Source of the DNA: Holophagales bacterium
GTDB lineage: Bacteria > Acidobacteriota > Thermoanaerobaculia > Multivoradales > Multivoraceae
Reading direction: 5' to 3'
Assembly: GCA_009837885.1 (NCBI GenBank)
Contig: VXSP01000046.1
Span: 62,001-126,000 of the forward strand
DNA length: 64,000 nucleotides
Part shown: one piece after another, positions 45,180 through 53,625 of the stretch
Layout: each line of letters opens with the position of its first letter
Numbering within the stretch: the first letter of the stretch is position 1
Translations under genes and position numbers: made by a program
Notes under the pieces: generated by a model
What the model was told of the DNA's origin: nothing
Databases searched by the model: none
The model's input: only the letters and a program-made list of their open reading frames with translations

Positions 45180-46004
45180 CTAGTCGAGCAGGCGGCGGAG
45201 TTCAAACAAGGCGAGGGAGGCGGCTACGGTGGCGTTCACGGATTGGACGGCAGCGACAGTGGGAATGGAGAGGAGAAGATCGGCGCGATCCAGGAGTGGG
45301 GCCGATAGGCCTCTGCTCTCGCTGCCGACGGCCAGGACGATCGAGTCGGTGGGGGAGAGCGGCACGGATTCGCCGTCGCTGGAGAACAGGGGAACGGAGG
45401 GTGTCGACTCAGGGTGCGCGGAGCGGGGGGCCAGGGCCAGACAGCGAGCATCCGAAGGGAGTTGGTCCACACCGACGTCGGTCCATAGCTGAATCCGTAG
45501 CAGACTGCCGGCGGAGGCTCGGAGTGCTCGAGGGTGACTGGCCCGGGCGGTGCCCGGGGAGAGAAGCAGGGACGCGGCGCCGGCGGCTTCGGCCGATCGG
45601 GCCATGGCGCCGAGGTTGCCCGGATCCTGGATGCCGTCGGCGTAGAGATGAAGGCCGGGAGGAAGGGCCGGGGCGGCGTTCTCCGCGGTCTTCCAGGTGC
45701 GGGGCGGTTCGGCGATGGCGGCGATTCCCTGGGGAGCGTCCGCGTCCGCCTGTTCGCGGAGACGCTCCGGGTCGATCGGGGCGGCACGGGTACCGGACTC
45801 GTGCTCGACACGGTCTACGAGTTCCGCGTGCCGTACCTGGAAGTCGGGGGTGACTAGCAGGTGGCGCAGCGTGAGACCGGCCTCGGCGGCGGCCGTTGCC
45901 AGATGCGGGCCTTCGAGGAGAAGCAAGTCCGTGTCTCTGCGGCCGTGTCTGCTGCGCAGTCGGCGGATCGTCGTCACCCGTGGGTTGCTTGAGCTGCGGA
46001 TCAT
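45180..46004 (-). CDS. SpoU/TrmH-family RNA 2'-O-methyltransferase
   Basis: ATG 46004 (MIRSSSNPRVTTIRRLRSRHGR) matches the usual N-terminus of this family; ATG 46025 is the longer option. A substrate-binding domain is followed by the SPOUT fold: LYADGIQDPGNLGAMARSAEAAGA (motif 1), IVLAVGSESRGLS (motif 2) and LLSIPTVAAVQSVNATVAASLALFE (motif 3). It methylates ribose 2'-OH in rRNA or tRNA using SAM. The specific site is not predictable, though RlmB- or TsnR-like activity is likely. It is divergent from metK (gap about 90 bp) and convergent with etfA across a featureless 100 bp. Confidence 0.92.
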   Translation of the reverse strand: MIRSSSNPRVTTIRRLRSRHGRRDTDLLLLEGPHLATAAAEAGLTLRHLLVTPDFQVRHAELVDRVEHESGTRAAPIDPERLREQADADAPQGIAAIAEPPRTWKTAENAAPALPPGLHLYADGIQDPGNLGAMARSAEAAGAASLLLSPGTARASHPRALRASAGSLLRIQLWTDVGVDQLPSDARCLALAPRSAHPESTPSVPLFSSDGESVPLSPTDSIVLAVGSESRGLSAPLLDRADLLLSIPTVAAVQSVNATVAASLALFELRRLLD

Positions 46005-46095
46005 GGCTCCAGCGATGTTACGCATCGATGGCGGAGGACGGGAGGAGCTTCCAGGCGGTGGATCTTGTCGTGGAACTTGCTAGTGTTCGCGACCC

Positions 46096-47277
46096 ATGCC
46101 GAGGCCCCCAAGCGGAATGCGCCGGTTGTTCACATCCGAATCGGTTACCGAAGGACATCCCGACAAGGTCGCGGACCAGATCTCGGACGCCGTTCTCGAC
46201 GCGGCCCTGAGCCGCGATCCAGAAGCCCGGGTGGCCTGCGAGACACTGGTGAGTACGGATCTGGTCCTGCTCGCGGGTGAGATCACGGTTCGTTCCGGCG
46301 GCTCCGGGATCGACTTCGAGGCGGTGGCCCGAAAGACCATCCGGGACATCGGCTACACGGACGCCGGGGTTGGCTTCGCCGCCGACGACTGCGAGGTGCA
46401 GGTCCGGCTCGATCCGCAGTCGCCGGACATCGCCCTCGGCGTCGACACCGGCGGCGCGGGCGATCAGGGATTGATGTTCGGTTATGCGTGCCGCGAAACC
46501 GCGGAGCTCATGCCATTGCCCATCGTCCTCGCGCATCGCCTGACGCGACGCCTCGCCGAGGTGCGGCGCGAGGGCGAGGCTGAGTGGCTGCGGCCGGATG
46601 GCAAGTCCCAGGTCACGGTGGAGTACGACGAGAGCGGGGCGCCACTACGCGCGCACACGATCGTGGTCTCGACACAGCATGCGCCGGGCGTCGCCCTGGA
46701 CGAGATCCGCGGGTTCGTGCGGGAACGCGTGGTCCGCCCGACGATGCCTGCCGACCTCTATCGCGAGAACGTCACGCAGGAAACGAAGCTCCTCGTCAAT
46801 CCGACTGGCCGGTTCGAGGTCGGCGGTCCCCAGGGAGACTGCGGGCTCACGGGCCGCAAGATCATCGTCGATACCTACGGTGGCGTCGGTCACCATGGCG
46901 GCGGTGCGTTTTCCGGCAAGGATCCGACCAAGGTGGACCGCTCCGCCAGCTACATGGCCCGTTACGTGGCGAAGAACCTCGTGGCGGCCGGGATGGCCGA
47001 TCGGCTGGAACTGCAACTGGCGTACGCCATCGGCGTCGCCAGGCCGGTTTCGGTCCACGTGGACTCCTTCGGAACCGCCCGCGAGGGCCTTTCCGACCGG
47101 CTCCTCGAGGAGATCGTCGTCAGCGAGTTCGCCCTCGAGCCACGCGCGATCATCGACGAGCTGCAACTGCGTGAGCCGCGCTACCTTCAGACGGCGGCCT
47201 ATGGCCATTTCGGCCGATCCGAGTTCCCCTGGGAGCAGGTCGACCGGGTCCCCACGCTTCGTCGCGCGGTCGCCTGA
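46096..47277 (+). CDS. metK: S-adenosylmethionine synthase
   Basis: The protein has 393 aa. [110 protein letters not shown] and the C-terminal [14 protein letters not shown] are all diagnostic. It makes SAM from methionine and ATP in the cytosol, feeding the methyltransferases in this window; AhcY clears the product. The first eight residues (MPRPPSG) may be extra if ATG 46117 is used. TAGTGT lies 9 nt before ATG 46096. Confidence 0.97.
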   Translation: MPRPPSGMRRLFTSESVTEGHPDKVADQISDAVLDAALSRDPEARVACETLVSTDLVLLAGEITVRSGGSGIDFEAVARKTIRDIGYTDAGVGFAADDCEVQVRLDPQSPDIALGVDTGGAGDQGLMFGYACRETAELMPLPIVLAHRLTRRLAEVRREGEAEWLRPDGKSQVTVEYDESGAPLRAHTIVVSTQHAPGVALDEIRGFVRERVVRPTMPADLYRENVTQETKLLVNPTGRFEVGGPQGDCGLTGRKIIVDTYGGVGHHGGGAFSGKDPTKVDRSASYMARYVAKNLVAAGMADRLELQLAYAIGVARPVSVHVDSFGTAREGLSDRLLEEIVVSEFALEPRAIIDELQLREPRYLQTAAYGHFGRSEFPWEQVDRVPTLRRAVA

Positions 47278-47287
47278 CCGGGCGGCC

Positions 47288-49732
47288 CTAGGTCCGCACA
47301 CCCAGAAAGAGGTAGAGCGCCAGCGTCGCGAAGAGGGCGTTGGGGCTCCAGGCGGCGATCAGCGGCGGCAGGGCCTCGGACTGGCCCAGCGTGGTGAAGA
47401 CGCTGATCACGGTGTAATACACGATTCCCACGACGATCGAAATGCCAATGCCGTAGAGCGCGCCCTGGCGGCCCAGGCGAAACGCAAACGGCAGCGCCAC
47501 CAGAGCCATCACCAGGCTGACGACAGGCATGGCGGTCTTGTTGTGGAGCTGCATTTGCAGCTCCGGCACGTCGGTTCCCGCCGCCACGAGTGCGTCGATG
47601 TGGCGGCGGAGTTCGATCCGGTTCATCTGCTCGGCGTACTTGACCTCGGTGTTGAAGAACTCCGGGTCTTCCGGCAGGTCGACCGGCTGGGGACCGGCGA
47701 ATCGCTGACTGCCAGTGATCGTGAGACCATCGAACTCCCGAATCCAGGCGTCCACCAGCTCCCAGCGGCCCCTGCTGCCGTCGCCGGGGACGTAACGGGC
47801 CGCGGCCGCGTAGAGACGCCGCGTCAGCCGGTGTTGCGCGTCGAACCGGAACACCTGCAGCCGCTGCAGCGTGGCTCGGTCGGCGTCGTAGTGCCGGTAG
47901 TTGTAGATGTAGCCGCCGCCGTCCTCTTCCAGCGCGAAGCGCCACTGGCGGTCCGCCCGGTGGTAGCTCTTGACGGGGCCGGCATTCCCCCGAATCCGAT
48001 CCCTCAGTTCGACGACCTTCGCGTTGGACGCCGGTAGCACGGAGTTCTCCAGCGCGGCGCTCAGCAGGGCGACGCCGACCGCCGCGAGCAGCGCCGGCAC
48101 CGCAAGTCGAAACAGGCTGAAGCCAAGCGCCTTGGCGGCGACGATCTCGTTCCGTTGCGACAGCAGGCCGAAGGTGACGAGCGTCGTGACCAGAACGAGG
48201 ACCGGCGCGTTGTCGTAGAAGACCTGAAGGGAGAGGTACGGGTAGTACTCGAAGAAGACACCGGAAGGAACGTCGTTCCGGAGCATCTCGTCGACGAGCT
48301 GAGTGAAGTCGGAAACGATGAAGACCGCCAGGGCGGCGACGATCGTGACGGCAAGCACCCGGACGAAGACGCCGAATATGTAGCGGTCCAGAACTCCGGG
48401 GAAGCGGAAGCTCGGCGGTTCCATCCGGACCTTGACGCGTGCGCGGGTGGGGGAGGAAGGCAGCGACTGCGTCTGGGCGAGAGCCAGCCGGTGCTCGAGC
48501 GCGCGCCGCCTGCGTCCCCGGAGTTCCCGGAGGCGCCCGAGGCGGACGAGACGCCGCCACAGGTGGTCCCGAGTGAACCGGTCCACCGCGCTGATCATCA
48601 GGCTCTTGTCGCGGTTGCGGCGCCACAGCAGGAAGGTGCCGAGGACGCACAGAATGATGTTCGGCGCCCACATCGCCAGCCAGGGGGGCAGTTGGCCGCT
48701 CGCGGCCGCCTCCTCGCCGTTCCCCAGCAGGACGTAGTAGAAGAGGAAGATGCCCACCGAAACCAGAAAGCCGGATGAGCGCCCGCCGCGCCGGTTCCGA
48801 AAGCCGAGCGGGATGCCGTAGAGCCCGAACACCAGGCAGGCCGCCGGTATGGCGAACTTCTTGTGGATCTCGACCAACGCCCGGTTCCGCTCGGACGCCG
48901 TCCTCCCGGGCTCCGCGGTCCGCTCGAAGAGCTCGGTGAGTGTCATGGAACGCACGTCCTTCGCCAGCACCAGGCGCTCCTCGTGCCGGAAGAGGCCATC
49001 CTCGAGCGCGATGTTGGCGGCCCTGAGCCGCTGGAGGCGGTAGGCGCCAGGGTTGTTCGTGTCCACCTCGTGCACATCGGCGACACCGAACCGCAGGACC
49101 GCCTGGCCGGTGGTCTGGTTCAGGTTGATCTGTCCGGTTTCGCCCACGATCACCTGCTGTTGCGGTCCCGGCACCGCATCGGCGAGAAAGACGCCTCGCC
49201 ACCCGTCCTCGTTCTCGGGTGCCTCGAAGACGTAGAGAACGCGGTCCTGAAGCTGGTCGTAGAACACCTTCGGCTTCACCTGCTGACTGACGTTCCGGGT
49301 CAGGATCGAGAGGCGCAGTTCGCTGATCGCCTTGTTGCCCGCAGGAAGCGTGACCGTCGTCAGGTACCCGGTGACACCGGCCAGCACCAGGCTCATGAAC
49401 AGGATCGGCCGGTAGATCGCCCAGAGGCTGATGCCCGAGGCCCTCATCGCCACCAGTTCGCTGTCCGCCGCCAGGCGGCCGATCGCGATGAGAATCGCGA
49501 ACAGGAAGGCCATCGGGATCGTCAGGACGACGATGTGGGGCAAGCTGTACGCCAGCAACTGCAGTGCAACCGCGGCTTCCACGTTGCGGCCGATGATCAT
49601 CTCCGCGTACTGGAAGAGCTCCTGCATCAGGGCCAGGAACGTGAACACCAGGAGGCCGAGGACGAGCGGACCCGTGGTTTCGCGGAGGATGTAGCGGTCG
49701 AGGAGTCGGTACATCGCGGTTTCCGCCGCCAT
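47288..49732 (-). CDS. lptFG: Fused LptF-LptG lipopolysaccharide export permease
   Basis: The protein has 814 aa in one frame. Residues 1 to about 375 are LptF-like: LLDRYILRETTGPLVLGLLVFTFLALMQELF, MAFLFAILIAIGRLAADSELVAMRASGIS, and EIHKKFAIPAACLVFGLYGIPLGFRNRRGGRSSGF. A basic linker follows (about 380-455). Residues 460-814 are LptG-like: VLDRYIFGVFVRVLAVTIVAALAVFIVSDF, LLSQRNEIVAAKALGFSLFRLAVPALL, HNKTAMPVVSLVMALVALPFAFRLGRQGALYGIGISI. LptF and LptG are normally separate subunits that, with LptB2, extract LPS. ATG 49714 (MYRLLDRY) is an alternative start. Its 5' side abuts the dif site. Confidence 0.93.
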   Translation of the reverse strand: MAAETAMYRLLDRYILRETTGPLVLGLLVFTFLALMQELFQYAEMIIGRNVEAAVALQLLAYSLPHIVVLTIPMAFLFAILIAIGRLAADSELVAMRASGISLWAIYRPILFMSLVLAGVTGYLTTVTLPAGNKAISELRLSILTRNVSQQVKPKVFYDQLQDRVLYVFEAPENEDGWRGVFLADAVPGPQQQVIVGETGQINLNQTTGQAVLRFGVADVHEVDTNNPGAYRLQRLRAANIALEDGLFRHEERLVLAKDVRSMTLTELFERTAEPGRTASERNRALVEIHKKFAIPAACLVFGLYGIPLGFRNRRGGRSSGFLVSVGIFLFYYVLLGNGEEAAASGQLPPWLAMWAPNIILCVLGTFLLWRRNRDKSLMISAVDRFTRDHLWRRLVRLGRLRELRGRRRRALEHRLALAQTQSLPSSPTRARVKVRMEPPSFRFPGVLDRYIFGVFVRVLAVTIVAALAVFIVSDFTQLVDEMLRNDVPSGVFFEYYPYLSLQVFYDNAPVLVLVTTLVTFGLLSQRNEIVAAKALGFSLFRLAVPALLAAVGVALLSAALENSVLPASNAKVVELRDRIRGNAGPVKSYHRADRQWRFALEEDGGGYIYNYRHYDADRATLQRLQVFRFDAQHRLTRRLYAAAARYVPGDGSRGRWELVDAWIREFDGLTITGSQRFAGPQPVDLPEDPEFFNTEVKYAEQMNRIELRRHIDALVAAGTDVPELQMQLHNKTAMPVVSLVMALVALPFAFRLGRQGALYGIGISIVVGIVYYTVISVFTTLGQSEALPPLIAAWSPNALFATLALYLFLGVRT

Positions 49733-49770
49733 TCTGACGCATCGGCCCTCGCGGGCGGTCGTACTGTTGG

Positions 49771-49798
49771 AGTTTACATAATGGACATTATCGGACGC
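49771..49798. other. dif: dif-like XerC/XerD recombination site
   Basis: Read on the minus strand, the 28 bp are GCGTCCGATAA (XerC-type arm), TGTCCA (central 6), TTATGTAAACT (XerD-type arm). The 11-bp right arm equals that of the Bacillus subtilis dif as I recall it and differs from E. coli at two positions. The left arm keeps the ATAA core. The site is a 14-bp AT-rich palindrome core in very GC-rich DNA, 38 bp upstream of lptFG. It marks the border between core genes and the conjugation region. Confidence 0.8.
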
Positions 49799-50352
49799 AG
49801 TAGGCCCGAGCGGCGCAAGGGAGCACCTTAGCGATTCGCAGCCGGGCCTTCCAGCCCGGCGCCTGACGTGCGGCCCGAGGGACCTAGTTCCTGCGGACGG
49901 TCAACACCGGCAGGAGCAACGCCAAACGGTCCGGCTGCGGGCCAAGCTACCGGGATCGGCTCCGGAGCGCGTCGCGGCGGCGCTGAGCGGATGCCGTGGG
50001 CCTAGAAGGCCGAGACTCGATCCCGCAAATCCAGGCAACGGGCCGGTAGTTGATCCGGCGAAGGGCCTACGTCCTGGTCCAAATCCGGTTGTAGCAGACC
50101 GAGGGAGAGAGCGGCGCGGCGTGGTGATGGCCAGACGGCCCACCGGCGAGAGCACACCAGGGCGAGCGCGCGCCGCGCTCCGGCTGCGTTTCCGTAGGAC
50201 TACGGGGCCGAATCGCTGCGCTCATTCGGCCAGATCCGGACCCGGATCGGTGCTCTATGCCGCCGTCTGACCATGCAGGAGCGGTCTGGAAGGCCGCACC
50301 CCTGCAAACCGGTGGGGATGGCCCCGCTATGGCTGAAACGAAGGGAGAGACC
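49799..50352. other. Non-coding, inverted-repeat-rich left end of the conjugation region
   Basis: No convincing gene is seen in these 554 bp; the short ORFs have no recognisable composition. Perfect inverted repeats occur: GCCGGGC-cttcca-GCCCGGC (49841-49860), GGCCGAAT-N10-ATTCGGCC (50206-50231) and GATCCGG-ac-CCGGATC (50233-50248). It may hold the promoter of the + strand array, an operator, or an origin of transfer. Confidence 0.5.
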
Positions 50353-50568
50353 ATGAAAAGACAGCGACTGACCGACACTCACGACCAGGAAGTCATCGAG
50401 GCTTCCACCGAGGAAGCGCTCGCGGCCGCCTTGAACGCCGCCGTCAAGACCGGTGTTCCGGTCTGCGCCGATCCAGCGCTCCTCGCCCGCTTCGGCATTG
50501 CCGATCACGGCGAGGACCTGGGTGACCTGGACCTGGTCTTCCCCGACCTTGTGCCGCAGTCGAGTTAG
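50353..50568 (+). CDS. Small acidic protein of unknown function
   Basis: The protein has 71 aa; ATG 50353 has GGGAGAG 6 nt upstream. The ORF-track extension to 50257 is not needed. The sequence (VIEASTEEALAAALNAAVKTGVPVCADPALLARFGIADHGEDLGDLDLVFPDLVPQSS) is acidic and probably helical in the middle. I do not recognise it. Its stop abuts the start of the ArdC-like gene at 50569, so the two are likely co-translated, perhaps as an inhibitor or accessory factor. Confidence 0.65.
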   Translation: MKRQRLTDTHDQEVIEASTEEALAAALNAAVKTGVPVCADPALLARFGIADHGEDLGDLDLVFPDLVPQSS

Positions 50569-51972
50569 ATGGCTCGATCCAAGGACCGGATCGGCGACTA
50601 CCACCGGCAGGTCGCCGACAAGCTCATCGAGCAGCTGAAGGCCGGTACCGCTCCCTTCCAAAAGCCCTGGAAGCCCGGGGAGCGCTCCCTCCCCGAGAAC
50701 CTCACCACCGGTCGCAGGTATCGCGGTGGCAACAGTCTCTTTCTGAGCGTCGCCGCCCAGGACAAGGGCTACACCGACAACCGCTGGGGAACCTACCGAC
50801 AGATCGTCGGCGCCGGCGGCCACGTCAAGAAGGGCGAGCGCGGTACCAAGGTCCTCTTCTTCTCCACCGAGAAGGTTGAGCAGGCCAAGGACGAGCAGGG
50901 CCGACCCAGGCTCACCGATTCCGGCGAGCCTGTCTACGAACGTCGTGAGACGGACCGGCCCTACGTCCGCACGTACACGGTCTTCAACGCCGAACAGACG
51001 GGCGGCCTGCCCGAGCGCCCACCGGCCTCCCCTGAGCCCGAATGGAAGGCCCACGAGCAAGCCGAGGCGATCATCGAAGCGAGTGGCGTCGACGTCCGCC
51101 ACCAGGCCGGCGATCGCGCCTACTACAACGTCCGCAAAGACCAGGTCGTTCTCCCCGAGCCAGGGCAGTTCCCCAGCGCCGGCAGCTACTACCAGACGGC
51201 AATCCACGAGTTGGGCCACGCCACGGGCCATCCCGATCGCCTGAACCGCGACACCCTCGGCAAGAAGTTCGGCAGCCCTGAATACGCGAGGGAGGAGCTC
51301 CGCGCCGAGATCGCCGCGATGATGACCGGCGAGAAGATCGGCCTGGGCCACGAACCCCAGAACGCCAGCGCCGCCTACGTCGCCAGCTGGGTGAAAGCCC
51401 TTGAAGACGACCCCAGGGAGATCTACCGCGCCGCGGCCGACGCGGAGCGGATCTCCCGCTATCTCATCGAACCCGCGCGCGAGCGCATCGAACAGCGCGA
51501 GCAACAGGCCCCGAAACAGCCCGCAGCCGAGGTTCAGGACCGTCAGCCTGGCCCGGAGCTCGAGCGCGGCGACGAAGCCGCTCCCACCCAGGCTCTCCAG
51601 GCCGCGGCGGCCAACCAGGAGGCCGGCGCCCGGTTCAACCAGAACATCTCCCGCGCGGCTGACGCCGCCTTGGACGTCCTCCGCCGCAACGGCAACGAGG
51701 ACCGTCCCCTCGAGCAGCTAATCCGCGACCTCCAGGCCGTCCACTTGGCCGCCTCGCAGAATGCCTACACGCCGAAGACGGCCGACTTCCGCAGACTTCG
51801 CGGCGACCTGCAGAACCTTGCGATCGACGCCCAATCGCTCAGTTCGGACGAGCGCAAGGCCGTCCTCATCGTCGCCGACAACTTCGCCAACCAGGCCCAA
51901 GGCCACGCGCTTCACGACCGCGCGATCGCCGAACGAGCGTCCGCCCGCGACGACGGACCCACTCGCGGATAG
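50569..51972 (+). CDS. ArdC-like antirestriction protein with zincin metallopeptidase domain
   Basis: The protein has 467 aa. The N-terminal ssDNA-binding-type ArdC domain is recognisable (YHRQVADKLIEQLKAGTAPFQKPW; RYRGGNSLFLSVAAQDKGYTDNRWGTYRQI; GGHVKKGERGTKVLFF; VFNAEQTGGLPE). A zincin domain follows with YYQTAIHELGHATGHPDR (HExxH) and the downstream Glu in YAREELRAEIAAMM. The C-terminal third is helical and Gln/Ala-rich. ArdC-type proteins travel on conjugative plasmids and ICEs and protect incoming DNA in the recipient. Its presence marks the region as mobile. Start is ATG 50569 immediately after the upstream stop. Confidence 0.9.
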   Translation: MARSKDRIGDYHRQVADKLIEQLKAGTAPFQKPWKPGERSLPENLTTGRRYRGGNSLFLSVAAQDKGYTDNRWGTYRQIVGAGGHVKKGERGTKVLFFSTEKVEQAKDEQGRPRLTDSGEPVYERRETDRPYVRTYTVFNAEQTGGLPERPPASPEPEWKAHEQAEAIIEASGVDVRHQAGDRAYYNVRKDQVVLPEPGQFPSAGSYYQTAIHELGHATGHPDRLNRDTLGKKFGSPEYAREELRAEIAAMMTGEKIGLGHEPQNASAAYVASWVKALEDDPREIYRAAADAERISRYLIEPARERIEQREQQAPKQPAAEVQDRQPGPELERGDEAAPTQALQAAAANQEAGARFNQNISRAADAALDVLRRNGNEDRPLEQLIRDLQAVHLAASQNAYTPKTADFRRLRGDLQNLAIDAQSLSSDERKAVLIVADNFANQAQGHALHDRAIAERASARDDGPTRG

Positions 51973-51977
51973 CTCCG

Positions 51978-52877
51978 ATGAGCCGCTTCCCGGACCCCAG
52001 AGATGCTCATCGCCAGGGCCAGAGCGCGCCGTCTCGAGAACGCGGCCACCGCCGCGAGCTCGCCGGCCGACACTCAGAGCGCCGCTCCTTCCAGGACCGG
52101 TTGCAAGCGTCCCTGGTGGACGTAGCCATCCACCGCGCTGTCGCCTCGCGCGACCTGGTCGACCGCCAGTTCGGAGGCCATCTCTTCGCCGGCCGCCGCG
52201 GCATCGACAACCTCAAGAAGTCCGGCCTGGTCGAGGAGCACGAACTCCGCGACACGAAGACCGCTCGCATCACCAAGGTCCTCACGGCGACGCCGGCAGG
52301 CCGTCGCCTCGCCGGCGACGTGGCTCCTCTGCGGGGCTGGGCCTCCGACCAGCGCACTTGGAGCGGTCTGGGCAAGAACGCCGACCTCAAGCACGACCTG
52401 GCTCTCTACCGGGCCGTCGCGGAAACCCGTGAGCGCCTGGCCGAGCGCGGCCTCCACCTTCGGCGCGTCCGGCTCGACGCCGAGATGCGCGGCGAGATGA
52501 TGAAGCGCACGGAGGCCGTCCGCGCCGCGCACGGCCGCAATGCGGCCGACGCCCTGCGCGAGGGAATCGCCGAGCGACTTCAACTGCCCCTTGACGACAA
52601 GGGGGCGGTCCTCTGGCCAGACGCGCAGATCGAGGTTGCCCGCGAGCCGGACGGCCCGGTCGAAGGCCGGGTCAACATCGAGATCACCACCGAGCACTAC
52701 TCCCGCGCCTCGATCGCCGCGAAGAGCGCCGCGGGCTTCGCTCTCTTCCCGGCGAACCCGAAGGCCGCCCGTCACCTCTCGGCGACTTTGAGCGGCCTTG
52801 GCTCGTCCACTGGCGGCCGCGATGCCGCGAGCGGCAGTGGCCGCTTCCGCGGCGAAGGCGGACTCCTAGACCTATGA
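51978..52877 (+). CDS. Winged-helix-like protein of a conjugative region, function unknown
   Basis: The protein has 299 aa. A basic N-terminus (RERGHRRELAGRHSERRSFQDRL) is followed by a possible winged helix (VAIHRAVASRDLVDRQFGGHLFAGRRGIDNLKKSGLVEEHELRDTKTARITKVLTATPAGRRLA). A helical part and a strand-rich end follow (VAREPDGPVEGRVNIEITTEHYSRASIAAKSAAGF). It resembles, by layout only, the replication-relaxation-type proteins seen in mobile elements, and the protein at 62101 has a similar layout. It may bind oriT or regulate the operon. Its stop overlaps the next small gene. Confidence 0.6.
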   Translation: MSRFPDPRDAHRQGQSAPSRERGHRRELAGRHSERRSFQDRLQASLVDVAIHRAVASRDLVDRQFGGHLFAGRRGIDNLKKSGLVEEHELRDTKTARITKVLTATPAGRRLAGDVAPLRGWASDQRTWSGLGKNADLKHDLALYRAVAETRERLAERGLHLRRVRLDAEMRGEMMKRTEAVRAAHGRNAADALREGIAERLQLPLDDKGAVLWPDAQIEVAREPDGPVEGRVNIEITTEHYSRASIAAKSAAGFALFPANPKAARHLSATLSGLGSSTGGRDAASGSGRFRGEGGLLDL

Positions 52878-53047
52878 GCCCGCCGCCCCTTCTCGGCACT
52901 GGCACCGGTGCCGGCGCCCACGTCGTGGCCGTCCTGATGCTCCTTGTTCCGTTTCTCGTCTACCTGGACGCTCCTTGCCCCGACCGCCCTCTCGACGCGG
53001 CCCAGCGAGCCTGGGCCCGCGTCACTGGCCGCAACAAGGACCACTGA
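52874..53047 (+). CDS. 57-aa single-TM protein (missing from ORF track)
   Basis: ATG 52874 overlaps the preceding stop (ATGA). The peptide MSPPPLLGTGTGAGAHVVAVL continues through one hydrophobic stretch (VVAVLMLLVPFLVYL) into a basic tail ending GRNKDH. It could be a small T4SS accessory membrane protein. Its last 15 nt belong to the 63-bp direct repeat described below. Confidence 0.55.
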   Translation: MSPPPLLGTGTGAGAHVVAVLMLLVPFLVYLDAPCPDRPLDAAQRAWARVTGRNKDH

Positions 53048-53095
53048 TATGGGCTACTCCGCCATTCCGCTCGCCAAGGTGCTCCAGGACTCCCT
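53033..53095 (+). repeat. 63-bp direct repeat, copy 1
   Basis: It matches 53276-53338 at 57 of 63 positions by my hand alignment, with a period of 243 bp. It covers the last codons of one small gene (…KDH-stop) and the first 15 codons plus of the next (MGYSAIPLAKVLQDS). Confidence 0.85.
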
Positions 53096-53114
53096 TGAAC
53101 CTCTGAGGACCTAA
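53049..53114 (+). pseudogene. Truncated duplicate of the start of the 53292 gene (21 codons)
   Basis: MGYSAIPLAKVLQDSLEPLRT then stop. The first 16 residues equal those of the gene at 53292 except Ile for Val, but the reading ends after a junction at SLEPLRT. It is either a remnant of a duplication or a tiny translated coupling ORF that passes ribosomes to the next gene. Confidence 0.6.
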
Positions 53115-53116
53115 CG

Positions 53117-53290
53117 ATGCCACCAACACCAGCAGCGACCTCATCGCCTACCAGGGCAGAAATCCGCCAGATCGCCCGGACCGAGGCACGCAAGATCGTT
53201 CGTCGCGAGCTAGACGTTTTCCGGTTGTGGTTGCGCCGCTTCGAGGAGAGCTCTCCCAAGCGTCCCGCCACGAACAACCAAGACCACTGA
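53117..53290 (+). CDS. 57-aa basic protein (missing from ORF track)
   Basis: ATG 53117 lies 2 nt after the remnant's stop. MPPTPAATSSPTRAEIRQIA continues into a strongly charged helix (ARTEARKIVRRELDVFRLWLRRFEE) and ends in NNQDH, resembling the RNKDH end of the gene at 52874. No TM segment. Possibly a DNA- or partner-binding helix; I do not recognise a family. It lies between the two repeat copies. Confidence 0.5.
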   Translation: MPPTPAATSSPTRAEIRQIARTEARKIVRRELDVFRLWLRRFEESSPKRPATNNQDH

Positions 53291-53338
53291 CATGGGCTAC
53301 TCAGCCGTGCCGCTCGCCAAGGTGCTCCAGGACTCCCT
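53276..53338 (+). repeat. 63-bp direct repeat, copy 2
   Basis: It is the second copy of 53033-53095, spanning …QDH-stop and MGYSAVPLAKVLQDS of the intact membrane-protein gene at 53292. Confidence 0.85.
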
Positions 53339-53621
53339 CATCGCCTGGTCCCTCCTCTGTGTCTGCATCGTCTTCGTCCTGCTCGTCGCCGGCGTCGCCG
53401 TCGAGGAGCGCCGGGAGCGTCGACGGCTCGAACGCGCCTTGGCCGTCGCCCGCCAGGTTCTGCCCTTCCGTAAGGAACCCGTCGCCATCCCGTCGCGCCC
53501 CTTCCGCCCCGACATCGACGCCCACCACGCTAGGCATCGCCTCTGGCTCTTCCCCATCGTCGCGATCGTCCTAGGCCTGATCGTCGCCGTGTGGTCTATC
53601 TGGAACGTCCTCACCACCTGA
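53292..53621 (+). CDS. Small two-TM membrane protein
   Basis: The protein has 109 aa. TM1 is WSLLCVCIVFVLLVAGVAV, then a charged stretch (EERRERRRLERALAVARQ), then TM2 at the C-terminus (LWLFPIVAIVLGLIVAVWSIW). Unknown function; position before the pilin gene suggests an accessory T4SS inner-membrane component. Starts 1 nt after the upstream stop. Confidence 0.65.
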   Translation: MGYSAVPLAKVLQDSLIAWSLLCVCIVFVLLVAGVAVEERRERRRLERALAVARQVLPFRKEPVAIPSRPFRPDIDAHHARHRLWLFPIVAIVLGLIVAVWSIWNVLTT

Positions 53622-53625
53622 TCCC

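Noticed and set aside
46066-46086. TTGTCG...TAGTGT as a full metK promoter
   Set aside because: The spacing between hexamers is only about 10 nt; only the -10-like box is kept as a possibility.
47199-49742. 847-aa minus-strand ORF overlapping lptFG
   Set aside because: Arg/Gly/Pro-rich frame-shifted shadow of the LptFG gene, with no TM segments.
49901-50155. 84-aa minus-strand ORF in the non-coding end
   Set aside because: Low-complexity composition, no ribosome site, no recognisable pattern.
50200-51504. 434-aa minus-strand ORF
   Set aside because: Antisense to the ArdC-like gene, which has clear motifs (HELGH).
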